Part shown: positions 33,599 through 45,243 of the stretch, piece after piece
Layout: every line of letters begins with the position of its first letter
Position numbering within the stretch: the stretch's first letter is position 1
Origin: Rhizopus sp. PT2906
Lineage: Eukaryota > Mucoromycota > Mucoromycetes > Mucorales > Rhizopodaceae
NCBI GenBank assembly: GCA_025529335.1
Contig: JAMYHX010000206.1
Span: forward strand, 1 to 64,000
Length of the DNA: 64,000 bases
Direction of reading: 5' to 3'
The notes under the pieces: generated by a model
Told to the model about the DNA's origin: nothing
Database searches by the model: none
What the model saw: only the letters and a program-made list of their open reading frames with translations
Translations under genes and position numbers: made by a program

Positions 33599-36519
33599 AT
33601 TCTATCGTTGTTATGGTTGACTTTTAAAAAAAGACAAGGGAAAGGGAGAGAGAGAGAGAGAGAGAGAGAAGGGAAAAGAGAAAAAAGGGAAAAGAGGAAA
33701 AAAAAAAAAAAAAAGACAGTGACCGGAATTAAAATGGATACATTCTGTTGAGACTCAGTAGAGATACTTTTTAGAACAGAAAATAGACAAATTAGGAAGA
33801 AGTCAGTAAAGAGACCTTAACATATTCTTGGATGTTTAAAATCATCTTTGTTTTTACTATATGTACTTTGTTTATACATGTATTGCTTTTTCAGAAATTA
33901 GCGATCGGACTTAAAAAGGAATCTTTGATCCAAAAAAGGAAATTTCGCTTATTTTTTTCAATTGAGTCATTCAGCCTTAATCATGCAGTTTCTTTTTTTT
34001 TTTTTTTTTTTTGAACGAAAAAGAACCTTTAGCAACAATTAAAAAGAAAAGCGTCAGGAAGCATCTGATAACCTTGTTTAATAAAGAAACTTCAGTAACC
34101 ATTGAAGACACACGTGGATGATCTATTCAACAGTGTATCCCTTGGCTAATCCAGGCCGGATATTAATATGCGTTGTTGTCGATACTTGTCCAGACGTGGA
34201 TTATCAGCTATTAATGAATCCTCTTCATCAAATGGTCAATTTACAGAGTGTCATCGGAACGATCTCCGCTTTTGGTATGGTTCATTTACGTATGAAAATC
34301 CGGGATATGTCAAAAAAAAAAAGAGAGAAAGGGCAACTGGGAATAGAATAATTGTTCTAGCCATTATCTACGGTGCATAGACGACACGATGGATATCATG
34401 AATGAGTTTTCTGAATGCATGTTCTCTGGAATGATTGATAAAGAGAAAGTGCACATCTGTGTACCTTATCTCTTTATCCATCCGTTGAACAGTTTTAGGC
34501 TATTTATGTCAAGCAAAGTAAGTTTAGTGACGTGAAAACAGTTGCTCAAAGATTATTGAAGCGATTCACTTTGGGGAGCATCATCTTTGAGAGATATCTC
34601 TTCAAGATTCGCTTGTATCGATTTATACGGAAACCGATTTATCAAACAGACCGGAGTGGTCCGTAAACGCGATAAATTTCAAATCTTCTTTATTTGCAAG
34701 ACACCTGTCGTATTTACCCTATAAACACTGAATCTTATATTAGACCAAGACCACTACAATGAGTAAGGATAACGGGGGGTGATGTTTGGAACTTGAAAAT
34801 TAATCTACCTTTCGTCTTGACAAATAAAGGCTTATCTACTTTAGTTTATCATTTTGCTAATAATAGATTAAGCACAAACTGACTTCCAAAAATGTTCCTT
34901 TCTTGAACTATCAAGCTTTTGTTTTCCAAACTGTCTTTGCGGGCGTATTTGAGTTCCTAATGTAAAATACGATAATAGCTCCAATGATACTAAAGGCTTC
35001 AGGTGATCTTAAAAGGATCGCAAAATGAAAGAAAACCTCTTGTCCTACCATTCATCACTACCAAGGCATTTGATATACGATGGCGATCATATACATCTCT
35101 CATACTGATATCATCCGTAAATAGTCATTTATACTTTTTTAAAGTGACCTTTTTCACAAGTAGAGTGTCATGTATAAAAGCTATTGTACCTATAGCTGGT
35201 TATTCATTCATCTCACTGAGTTGTTAATAACTGAAGGGACTCTGCGGTGTCTATTTTTGCAATAGTGAAATAACGAGGACATTGATAATAAAGTCAGCAC
35301 CATTCTTTAAACAAGTACTTAATCTGAAACACATCATGAACGATAAACAACTTTCTAGTATAAAATAGGCTTTAATACATTTTCAAAAGAGTAAACAAAG
35401 GGCGTCATTAGAGAAATAAAAGGAAAACATACTAGATTTATTAAGGAAAAGCCCAAGCAATTATTTTCGTTTCATTTTTCGTTTATATTCATTTGATCTA
35501 TAAAGGGAGACGGTTTCGCAGCGTCTGTGATCCAGGCCAGACAACTGATCAAACTAGTCTAGAAAGAAAATGTCATCCCGTCTCTCTAAGCCTTACCCCT
35601 AAACAACCGCCGTGCCACTCGCGCTTCAGGACGCATTAAATTACCCAAAATAGCTTTTGGTTCGATACCGCCTAGCGATAGCATAAGCATTTTTTCAAAT
35701 AGCCACACTTAGAGGGCACGATCCCCACAGGAATACAGAGCGTGCTTTTTAATCACTAGGAGATCCATGGCATCTCTTCCGTGGCAAACTCCAGTATCCT
35801 GCTTTCCCCTTGAATCACCAACAAGGAAGCGCTAGATTACAATGTGAGGCAAAGTGCGTGGTGTGCCTTCTGGATACCGTGAATTGACTTGCGACCGAAC
35901 ATAGAAGCGAGTGTTGTTTTGGTTGAGTAGGCGTAATAAGGAAGAAAGAAAGAAAGAAAAAAAAGACCTATTTATGCATACATGAAGAGGCAATTTTCCT
36001 ATTGGCTATTGAATGCTCAAAATAAAGAAAACGTCCGTGACTGCCTTTTACCGAATCGAACAAACATTTGGTTGGCAACTTCTCGTTGTGCGGCCAAGAT
36101 CCTGGTAGGCAATACGCATTCACATCATCCTATAACGAGGGGAGAAGATTCTCACCAGGTAAGAAGAATTTTGACAGCAAAGAACGGAGAAGAAAGGAAT
36201 GAGATACTCATTTGATAACTTATAATTGTTTGTCGATTGGCCTGAAAAGCAAAGGAAGCAAAAAAAGAAATATATAGGAAAGAGAGGATATTCCTAATTT
36301 TGACTATCTTATTGGTGACGAAAATTCAAGATAGGTTATTCCTATATGATACATCATAGTTCAGTTCTTATTGACCATACGATAAATACACGTAATGCTT
36401 CCTATTTTCAGAGAAAGAGAGAGAGAGAGAGAGACTACTTTAGTATTTGGTGCATTCACCTCAATGTTTAATCTCAAAAGTCAAGTTTTCATGTGTCACA
36501 TAAATAAACCAATGACCAT
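33599..36519. other. 2.9 kb gene-poor interval with relics and one GC-richer block
   Basis: It holds (GA)n and A tracts at 33645-33715 (Ras promoter), a T run near 33990-34012 and short open frames (34118-34380, 35003-35227, 35982-36215). One of these reads NGQFTECHRNDLRFWYGS but matches nothing I know. The block about 35500-35930 is clearly GC-richer than its surroundings, with no open frame above 60 codons. A (GAAA)n tract sits at 35940-35965 and (GA)n at 36413-36433. The whole is likely decayed mobile-element DNA; no domain proves it. Confidence 0.4.
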
Positions 36520-37020
36520 TTACAAATTTATTAAAAGGGATGGATCCTTTTCAAGCACTAAAGCTCTAAGCCATTTTGCCTCTCTTTCTAGTTCCTGCAC
36601 TCGTTCTTCCAGCTGTTTAGCTTTTAGTGTCATTTCTTTAGCTGTTTGTTCTAATGCTTGTTCCTTTAATTTCTTCTTCAAACGGAATCTTGCTGAAGCA
36701 GCTGTATTTCTTTTTCGTTTGTCTTCTTCAATAGCATCCAATTCTTTTGCTGTTCTTTTTGGTTGTTGCTTTTTTGTTGTCTTTGTTGGCACAACCACAG
36801 TTGTGTTTATCACTTTATTATTTGTTACTGTTGGCGCAGGTGCAATAGGTGCATATAATTCATAACTCGTTCTTGGTTTCTCTGTTGCTGCCTCTGACCC
36901 TGGTTGCATGTCAAAAGTGAATTGTGCATTGGCCCAAAGAGCAAGTTCTTCACGAAGTTGTTCTTCAGGAATAAGTGAAGGTGAGTCGTCTAGAAGGTTT
37001 AATTGTGAAATATATGACAT
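36520..37020 (-). CDS. bZIP transcription factor, Cys-3/MetR-like, 166 aa
   Basis: Single exon. The basic region EEDKRKRNTAASARFRLKKK at about residues 99-118 is followed by KEQALEQTAKEMTLKAKQLE and a leucine zipper running to WLRALVLEKDP. The RNTAASARFR core with the EQALE..AKEM continuation is characteristic of fungal Cys-3/MetR/Zip1-type regulators, which control sulphur assimilation in ascomycetes. In Mucoromycota the family has expanded, so the exact targets are unknown. The N-terminal half is short and acidic and likely carries the activation function. It is 212 bp downstream of the RRM gene on the same strand. Confidence 0.85.
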   Translation of the reverse strand: MSYISQLNLLDDSPSLIPEEQLREELALWANAQFTFDMQPGSEAATEKPRTSYELYAPIAPAPTVTNNKVINTTVVVPTKTTKKQQPKRTAKELDAIEEDKRKRNTAASARFRLKKKLKEQALEQTAKEMTLKAKQLEERVQELEREAKWLRALVLEKDPSLLINL

Positions 37021-37232
37021 GGTTGAGAAAGAAAGAAAGAAAGAAAGAAGAAAAAAAAAACAGGAAAAAAAAATTGACGCAGACTGACAAATTCAAGAAA
37101 AATTGTAGCCAATAAGAAGAGACTTTAGATGTTCTACTTCATCCTGATACAAATGCTAAATGGAAAAGATTACTTTAATAGGAACTAGTTTATTTAGAGA
37201 CTGGTTTTAGTTGAGCAACGCTAACAAAGGGC

Positions 37233-38392
37233 TTAAAGAGTATAAATCTGATGGTCCATCCAATAGCTGTATGCTTTCTTTTGTCGTTGTAACGAAAAAT
37301 ACGAAGGATCTGCTTGCTTTTGGTGGTTCCTGGTTCCCCATGACAATCGAATGTTTGAATTTCCAATCTGATAACCATTCATTTGCTGAATAGCTAATTC
37401 TGCAGATGATCTTGTCGTATACTGGACAAATCCACATCCTTTGCCTTGAGGTATCTTTACATAAACAATCACGCCAAAGGGAGTAAAATATTGTCTTAAT
37501 TGATCTTCTGTGATAGGTACCGACAATCCTCCGATGAACACGGTTGTGTTTGTATCTTGATGCTGCAGTAAAGGAGAATCTGTAGGTGTTGTTATCAAGG
37601 AAGAGACTTGTGATGTTGATTTTTTTGGTGTCGCAAATGAAATCCGAATGGCACGACTGCCAATCACTTGCCCTTGCATCTCAACCAAGGCTCTTTGTTG
37701 CTCTAATGGGTCTGTAAAACGAACAAAACCATAACCTCGAGAGAGACCTGTGTCGTAGTCTGTCATCACTCTCACTGACTTACATGTAGGATAACGAGAT
37801 TTGAAAATAAACTAAATAAAGTTGTATTAGCATGTCATATCATATGGCACAACTGATAGTTACTAAAACATCATCTTTTGTAGCATTATAATCTAAGTCA
37901 CCAATAAACAGCGAGTATTCCTTTTGGTTATCTTGTCTAAATTCAGTGTGTGAATCAAGAAGAAAAAGAGACGAAACATGTTACATACCTCCTGTCTACC
38001 AATCCACCTGATGCCCAGCTCAACTTGAATGACTTGTTTGAGTTTGGCAAAAGGACACCATTAAATCGATCAAGAATCATTTGTGCTATATCATAACTAC
38101 TGAAATCTATAAAAGCATATCCTGCACTAAGACTATATTACATTAACTCTCTTTGATCTTGAATTGTATATCTATATCACTACGTTGTCTTTTTATCTCG
38201 AATGAGTTTAACAGGTACATGAATACTAAGATAATTAAACCACAACTGTTGAATATACTCTTCATCCATCCATGACTCTAAATCACCCATCCTATATACT
38301 GTTCGATTAAAGTAGGCCCAATACTTGGTCACAACTATTTATTACCACAAAGTTGTCTTTGGCTCTGAGGAAAATTCAATAGGAAGAGACAT
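37233..38392 (-). CDS. Three-RRM RNA-binding protein, Nam8/SECp43-like, 314 aa
   Basis: Exons 38392-38346, 38291-38184, 38126-37989, 37936-37864 and 37811-37233, with introns of 52-57 bp. RRM1 starts TTLWMGDLESWMDEEYIQQL. RRM2 has YSLFIGDLDYNATKDDVL and GLSRGYGFVRFTDPLEQQRA. RRM3 has TTVFIGGLSVPITEDQLRQY and GKGCGFVQYTTR, ending at LSWG. This order is shared by yeast Nam8 (U1 snRNP), Csx1, plant RBP45 and animal SECp43. Likely roles are splice-site choice or mRNA stability. The short C-terminus after RRM3 (about 35 residues, aromatic-rich) is unlike the long Gln/Asn tails of yeast relatives. Confidence 0.87.
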
Positions 38393-38526
38393 GATAACAA
38401 GTTGAAAAAGAAGGGAAAAGAAGAAAGAGGGAATTCTTTATTTATATATAAATCTATTGCGAGTTCCTGTAGAACTATCGTTACACAAAAAAGCATAAAG
38501 AAATCCATAACGTTTCAAGGCAAAAA

Positions 38527-39981
38527 CTAGTCGTGCCTTCTTCCAGCCACACGCTTCCCTTGAACATAAACATGTCGAATGTTCTGGTCACTGCCATTAA
38601 ATAAGAACTTTTCAACCTTTTGCGGCACGCACTCTTCCCCCATAAGATCAACAGAACCATGCTTTAGGTCTATCCAGAGGGCATCAAATGCTTTTCCTAC
38701 TACAAAGTTACCAATCTTTTGCTCCAAATTCAACACTTTTGCTCCTCCCAAAGTAGCTAAATAGAATAATTCAGGAACAGACAGATACTTGTAATCTTCA
38801 CTTTGCTTCATAATCTTCATTGTCTTGGATGCAAAGAATGTAGAACGTACCGCGTCCAACATCGAAGGCGAGAACCCGCCTGCAACGTCCGTACCCAAGC
38901 CTACCTTGATACCCTTTTCTAAAATGCGTCTTACGTTACACACACCACTGTGTAAGGAAAAATTAGAATTGGCACAGTGAGCAACACCTGTCTTTCGTTC
39001 AGCTAGCATCGTTAGTTCATCTTCTGTCATATGAACACAGTGAGCCATATAGGACTTTTCGTTCAGCAAATTAGACTTGTCATAAACGCTGGTATAATCC
39101 TTGGAATCTTTAAACAGTGACTTTGTGAGCTCGATTTCCTTCAAGTTTTCACACAAGTGAGTTTGAATAGGCAAGTCATACTCCTTTGCTAGCTCTCCTA
39201 GACCGTCCATCAGCTTTCGGGTACAGGAAATGGCAAATCTTGGCGTAACGACGGGCGTGACAAGGGTGTGTTTCTTGCTAAGCACATAGTCGATAAACTC
39301 TCGCGTGTCCTTCAGACTTGATTCGGTTGATTCGATATAAAACTCGGGAGAGTTTTGATCCATGTTCACTTTACCCACATAGGCACGCTGACCTAACTCG
39401 TCGATAGTGTCTACGAGTGCCTTGCATGCATCGAGATGGATTGTTGCAAACCAGCTGCAGGTCGTCGTTCCATTGGCCAAGAAGCGTTGAATGACCCGTC
39501 TATATACTTTTGCAGCATATTTTGTATCATTAAAGGCAGCTTCACATGGAAATACATGAGCGTTAAGCCACTCTAGTAATTGATGATCCATATTGGATCC
39601 AGAAAACACGTATTGTGGAGCGTGCTAATGAATTGACATGTCTTTTTTTTTAGTTTTAAACAAATATGTATTATGACGATCTCCCTTACTGCGTGCGTGT
39701 CTACTAAACCGGGCATCAAAAACTCGTCATGATGAAGGGTATGAATCTAAAGAAGACATATTAAGCAAAGGATGCCTTATAATATTTTTCTTTCTTGCCT
39801 TTGCTTCAGTCAAGTTGGCTTGTTTTAGAAAACTTTCAAGATGTTGAACATCTCTTTCTATATGTGTAATTACACCAGTTGAGTTGTCGACAACTATAAC
39901 AGCGTTACACACATGCTCCAGGGTTTGTGGCGATAAAGAGTGAACGATAGTGCCGTAAAAGACGGTGCTGGTTTGCTCCAT
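38527..39981 (-). CDS. GDA: Guanine deaminase, 445 aa
   Basis: Exons 39981-39799, 39746-39690 and 39624-38527. The enzyme hydrolyses guanine to xanthine in purine salvage. Zinc ligands are the HxH of DTHAHAPQYVF (His79 and His81, split by intron 2), His in QTHLCEN, His in YMAHCVHM and Asp in GLGTDVAGGFSPSML. MPGLVDTHAHAP and NGTTTCSWFATIH are further family hallmarks. Intron 1 (39747-39798, 52 bp) begins with GCAAGA; it is a GC-AG intron, since without it a stop interrupts the chain just before DEFLMPG, and no GT donor in the right phase exists. It is on the same strand as the RRM gene, 134 bp upstream of it. Confidence 0.93.
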
Positions 39982-40924
39982 TTCAAAAGAAAATAAAGAA
40001 GAGGGGAAGGGGAAATCTGTTGATTTTTTATATGCAGGTGTATTTCAAACGACGACAGAGCGTGGTAAAAAAATAAACCCTATATTTTAGATAGCAGATA
40101 GATGTATGGACTACACTTTATTCACGAATTATTCGCACACTGATAAAAAAAGATAATTTCAGACAACAAAAAATAATAAAAAAGAGAGCCCATCGAAAGC
40201 AAAAAAATGGATAAAGAAATAATTAGTAAATCAGTTATTGAACTGATATTAAATACTTTAAGAGAGAGAGAGAGTTTATAAGAGAAAAAGATAAGCAAGA
40301 AAAGTGAGTAGATTTATAAAAGAGATTATTAATATCTTATCTGAAGTACATCCTAGGTTGGACCAGCGATAACTGGCCCAGAAACATAAATGAAGAAAAA
40401 AAAAAAGAGAGCAAGCATAGAGGGCATAGAGGGCATAGAGAGAGTATAGAGAGTGGCCAAAGGAGGGGAAGGCGTTAAAGGAGTGGATGGGACCAAAATT
40501 TGGTAAGAACCAAACTATCTCCAGCTAACACCGGGCTAGTTTCGATGGGCAATCTATAATACTACATGTCAGTTTCTTACAAGAGTAAAGAATATAACAT
40601 ACCTTAGGGCTAGCTGGGGAATAGCTGCTCTTTTGGTCCAAAGAAGAAAAGAAAAGAAAAAGAAGCTAAGATCAGACTATTTAAACAAAGTCTCTTACAG
40701 CTTTTTATCTTATATAAAGTCTTGACCACATTTATCTTAAAAATATCAAGCTCATTTTATGCATTAAATGTTGTCTTTTTTAATAATAAAGAAGATATCA
40801 AGTGTTTAATTATTATTGATCTTGTAACGTGTGCGAATAATTTCTGAAAAAGGTGTATATTTCTACAAGAGTGGTATCGATAGATTATGCTTAATCCGGG
40901 ATTTGGGGTTTTTATATTTGTATC
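39982..40924. other. Gene-free spacer with purine-rich tracts left of the duplication
   Basis: It contains the guanine deaminase promoter, (GA)n at about 40261-40274, an imperfect stem-loop at 40359-40380 (stem TGGACCAG / CTGGCCCA, loop CGATAA) and an A run with GAGGGCATA repeats (about 40396-40450). No open frame of note. A loosely similar arrangement occurs at 54020-54300, left of the second copy. Confidence 0.4.
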
Positions 40925-41089
40925 TTAATATACTATAGCATACGTTATCAATAATGTCACAATTGTGATTGTATTAGAGATATATTCCAAATGCTCCACC
41001 CGCTTTCTTTTTGCAAGAACAGTACCGATAGATTATGCTTAATTCAGTAATGTATTATAGCATGTGCTATCAAGAATGTAGTTTGTTAT

Positions 41090-41970
41090 CATCAACCACT
41101 TCTAAACTTTCTTCAGCACTGCATTTCTTTATGCAGTTCCCTTGGTACTTTGAGATATGAAAGCGTTTCTTCCAAGCCAAAATAAGATACTCTTCATCAA
41201 TAATTCTTGATGAAGTATCAATTTTTTCTTTTAGGTTTCTGGAGGTCTCATGGAGAGCAGGATCTTACGCAATGGTGTTCTTTACCATCGACCAACCTTT
41301 TTCAATAGGCTGTAGTTCACAATGATACGGAGGTGTGACCATAAGCTTATGACTGTACTTTCTGGTGATGTTGTAGCATGCATAAACAGGTGGTAAATAC
41401 TTACTTTCAACAATATCCAGAATTTCGTTTTTTGTTAGTCCCGAACTAAGCTTGCCCTCTACAATTTTGACTTTTTTTTTTTTTTATCTGCAGAACTAGG
41501 TACAGGGTTGAACACGCTTATGGTAAAATGCACCATCCATATGAATGATACAGTTACTATAATGAACATGAGACTTGCAAAGATTTTCGAAAAGTCGCTC
41601 AAACTTTTCTGCTGTGAAGTGGCCATGAAAATCTAAATTCACATCTTTACTTTTGCTTACTGACCACATATTAATACTATCTTCTACCATGCTTGCTCTA
41701 CGTTTACGTCCATCCTTATATACAATGAGAATATAGCCAGCATAAGCTTCCTCCCGCTTTCGTTGACAATGACATGTGAAGGAGCCCAAGTTAAGCGAGC
41801 ATGATGATCCAAGTGGCAGCATGATTCATCTAAGAATACTTCTCCAAAAGTTCGCAGCGCTCAAAGTCTTGACACTCTCTCGTTGTAAAAGCTTGTCATT
41901 AAGAATGACATTATACATTCAACTTAAAATGATGTCTGTTTCATTTGTAACACTTCCAAGATAAATGAAG
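41090..41970 (-). pseudogene. IS630/Tc1-type DDE transposase relic, copy 1
   Basis: Fragments on the minus strand: EVFLDESCCHLDHHARLTWA near 41840 (first catalytic Asp kept), then KRRASMVEDSINMWSVSK, DFHGHFTAEKFERLFENL and CIIHMDGAFYHKR (second Asp), and near 41310 TPPYHCELQPIEKGWSMV (Glu). The spacing fits a DDE_3-type transposase. Stops and frame changes break it; it cannot make an enzyme. It marks the left part of the duplicated block. Confidence 0.75.
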
Positions 41971-42078
41971 AGGATTGCATTTTTGAGTAGGTTACTTTTA
42001 ATGAAGTGATTTGTACAGTCATGTTGTACAGTCTTTTATTTTCGGGGTGGAATTTTTTGATAACAAGTATTCTGTTAT

Positions 42079-43590
42079 TTATGATAAGAGGTCGTCAAAA
42101 GGAGAAGAAGATTTGGTATTTTTAGATTGATTGTTAACTGTTGATTGGACAACATTGTTGGATGCCCAATTATTCCAACTTGCTTGGATACTTGTATTCT
42201 TTAGAGAATTCATAGAAGGTCCTGCTTTGGCGTTCAAAGTGGTATCTGATTTCTTACCAAGTGAATCCAAAGATACAAAATTAGATGCCTGTGCCCACAT
42301 TCCTGTAGCTGGTGTAGAAGCACCCTGGATTTCTTTTTCTTGCTTTATTATCTGCTGTGGAGGTACAGGTGATGCCTGTGGTATTGATGTGGGAGGAGCA
42401 CTGACATCACCACCTAAAAGATCAAACAGGTCGTTACTTGTACTTGATTGCTGTGCATTATTATTGTTGTTGCTCCCTTCTGGGACAGCAAATTGGAAAT
42501 CAGCAAAGTCATCATCATTGGCTGTTGTACTGGTTTTGGTCTTTTCCTCTTCTGCGACACCGCCATAAGTAAATTCACCCCACTCATCATCGTCATCTTC
42601 ATGATTTGACTTGTCTTGTTTGGATTTATTATTACTTATGGTGGTTGAAGGGGAAGCAAACGAATCAAACTCATCATCTTCCTCATCGTATTTACCCATC
42701 TTCGGAGGAGAGTAAGGTGTTTGTTCACCAAAGCTCATTGCATCACCATTAAAGCTAATACCACGAGAACTACTGCCGAACCCGACATACCTTGTGGATG
42801 CCGTATCAGAACCTACGCCTATATATTTATTACGGTTTTTCCTGGCAAGCTTTCTTTCTTCTCTAATTCTATCTGTATCAGCTAAAAGTTCCACAATTTC
42901 CTTGGCCCTGTTTCGAACTTGGCAACAAGAATGAGTTTATGTATGGTTTGCGATATCTACACACATACCGTTCAATCCCTCGTCTTTTCCTTTCTCATCA
43001 ATGTAATAGAAATTTCTCATAATTTTGATCATCGTAACGTGAGAGCGAGCGTCATCTACAACCCTTTCAGATCCATTTTTGATCAAATAGTCCAACAAGA
43101 CCAATGCCTATATATCAAAGTATTATTATTACTATTATTATCATGCTTTCTTGTCCAATTACTTTGTATATCTGTCGCCATTGTTTAGGCTCCTTTTCTG
43201 TAAATCGCTTATAAATAGTAGGCATGATTTCATTAAAGTATTGGCTTTATAATGGTTATTTTCTCTCTACTCTTTTTATTTGACATTGTAATAGTTACTA
43301 GTTATGAGTTCCTTGAGCAATCTCTTGTAATAGAGTAGTTGAAGCACCCCAAGGTTCATTATTAGTTGCTTCATGAACCTTGGCTTCCATTTCAGTATAG
43401 TTCAATACTACATTTTTTCTATTGCAAACAGGTGAGCTACCGCTGTATTTTTGTATCTTTCATACTTTACACTTTGTTGATGACGTCCTACACAATTTAC
43501 TTTAATATACTGTAAGCAGAACTAAAGGACTATATATCTTACCTTTACTTCCCAGACGTCAGGAATTTGAAAGTTGGAAAAGGTGTTCAT
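42079..43590 (-). CDS. ENT3: Epsin-type ENTH clathrin adaptor (Ent3/epsinR-like), copy 1, 414 aa
   Basis: Exons 43590-43543, 43487-43471 (17 nt), 43418-43299, 43244-43163, 43107-42969 and 42917-42079. The ENTH domain, about residues 8-140, reads FQIPDVWEVKDVINKVKNVV, NYTEMEAKVHEATNNEPWG, KQWRQIYKALVLLDYLIKNG and YYIDEKGKDEGLNVRNRAKE. Ent3-type epsins bind PtdIns(3,5)P2 and clathrin at the trans-Golgi and endosomes. The tail is low-complexity with acidic DDDEWGEF and DDDFADFQF motifs (AP-1/GGA ear-binding type), DLFDLL, and a final SPFDDLLS resembling a clathrin box. The 17 nt exon is required to join WEVK to KNVV in frame and is conserved in copy 2. Confidence 0.9.
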
Positions 43591-45243
43591 TAAGGAAACA
43601 AAAGAATACAATAGAAGGAAGAGGAAGTGAGTGCTGTACTTAAAACTATAATTGCGCATATAGTTTTACTTTAAGCGGAAATAGCTGGCACAACCCTTAG
43701 TTCCATGTGCCTATTTGATTAAAAAGGGACATGTTCAATCACTAAACCCTTAATGAACTCTTTTATACATTGATTAGAAATTATTGGCACGCAATATAAG
43801 GCCAATAACAATTACACTCTGGTTGGCTATCAATCTTTTCTTTATTGTTTCCAACTTGACAATGTCATCTTGGGGAGGCACTCATATAGTGTGGTCAACA
43901 CTTTATAATTGAAGTATTGATTATTTCTTTTACTTTTGATGATTACTTGTTATTTTCTATAGGTTTGATCCTAAAGGAAGGTTTTCTAAAGCATTTGAAC
44001 GACGGATTTTGGATATCGCTTTATGATTGGCTGTGGCTCGTTTTAAGTTCAGTAGATATAAAAAGAGAAGTGTTTTTTTTTCTTTGCTCCTCACATTTTG
44101 AATAGCTGGCACTCTGTTCACGCATCTTCTACCTCAACCGCAGCCGCAATATCTATCGAACGTAGCGAGATTCTCGTAACGTGGTGAATCTTATCAGTAG
44201 TAGCCACGTACAAAAAGTAGGGTTTTTATGCGGTGTTTTCATCAGGCTTCTCGTGAACAATACCCCTAGCGCCGAATGGAGTACCTCCAGAGACCCAGCT
44301 GCATCTCTGCTATTCATTATGTGGTAGACTCTCCTATGCGGGCTGGTAAGCCGACCTCAACGACCGTTATAGGTATAGGGTATGGCCTCACCATAGGCAG
44401 TACAGCAACGCATTCTATACCTGGCGTGACTCCGTTGGTCTAGGGTTATTGACTATATTGGGATCAAGAGTCTATTCTTTTTTTTTTTTCTTCCCCTCCA
44501 CAATGCTAGAACAAATTTTCGTCCTGTGGGGGATGGATCCAAGCTATGTGCTAATAGGTTTGGTGAACGAAGATTCTAGCCTTTTTTTATGATTATTTAA
44601 ATAATATTTTCTTATTTTTGCCTTCTTTACACACTAGTCTTCGTTTGAGATTGCTTGTGAAAGTCAATCTAATTTGCCACACGTCAGATTGTAAACTAAT
44701 AATAAGCCTTGCTTTGTTTAATGGATTCCTTATCTTGTCTTCTCATTAAGAATTTTATTGACGTATAGTCTTTTTCTTTCAGATATATAATATGTAAGCT
44801 ATACCACTAAATATCACAATTTGGCTTCTCAAGCTTTTCAGCTTGCTTGGACGAAGCACTTTAATTTTAAGTATTCATGTTTTGAGAACCACCCCCAGTA
44901 GCAGCTATTCACCCACTTTCGTCTTTTTGTAGCGAACGCTAAATTGAGCCCTCTCGTCCTGATCCTGCTTTGATCATACTGTTTAATTTGTATTTCATCC
45001 ATTTCTCTAGATTCCAAAGCATTGACTTATGGGCACCTCTCTTGGCAAGTTTTTTAATGTCGATTATGCACTTTGGCTACTGACCATCTGATAGCATCCA
45101 TTCTACCGGAAAGGTAATAGCGTACAGTAAAACTTCATGTTTGAACTCTTCCAACTCAAGCTCATCTGCCCTTATCACTTTTTAATAACGTATAGAAACA
45201 AAAAGATTAAAATATATGTAGTAAAAAGGATTTTATTGATATT
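43591..45243. other. Spacer with a conserved GC-richer block, copy 1
   Basis: The first 500 bases are AT-rich. From about 44105 to 44460 lies a GC-richer block (CGCAGCCGCAATATC... to ...CGTGACTCCGTTGGTC) ending before a T run (about 44479-44490). A second short piece (44515-44580, GTGGGGGATGGATCC) precedes another T run. In copy 2 the first block carries an 87-codon frame that is broken here, so it is not evidently a protein gene. A structured RNA or an old element is possible. Confidence 0.4.

Noticed and set aside
35650..35665. tRNA gene suggested by GGTTCGATACC
   Set aside because: No pairing T stem, no acceptor stem and no A box at the expected distance.
36040..36075. Minus-strand TGTTCGATTCGG as tRNA B box
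   Set aside because: No cloverleaf could be drawn around it.
36395..36865. 156-codon plus-strand frame
   Set aside because: Antisense to the bZIP gene, whose domain is unmistakable.
42131..42568. 145-codon plus-strand frame over the epsin tail
   Set aside because: Antisense to the epsin coding exon; the equivalent frame in copy 2 is shorter.
43917..44105. 62-codon hydrophobic plus-strand frame, also in copy 2
   Set aside because: Changes between copies do not favour synonymous sites, and the frame ends in T-run-coded Phe; probably chance.
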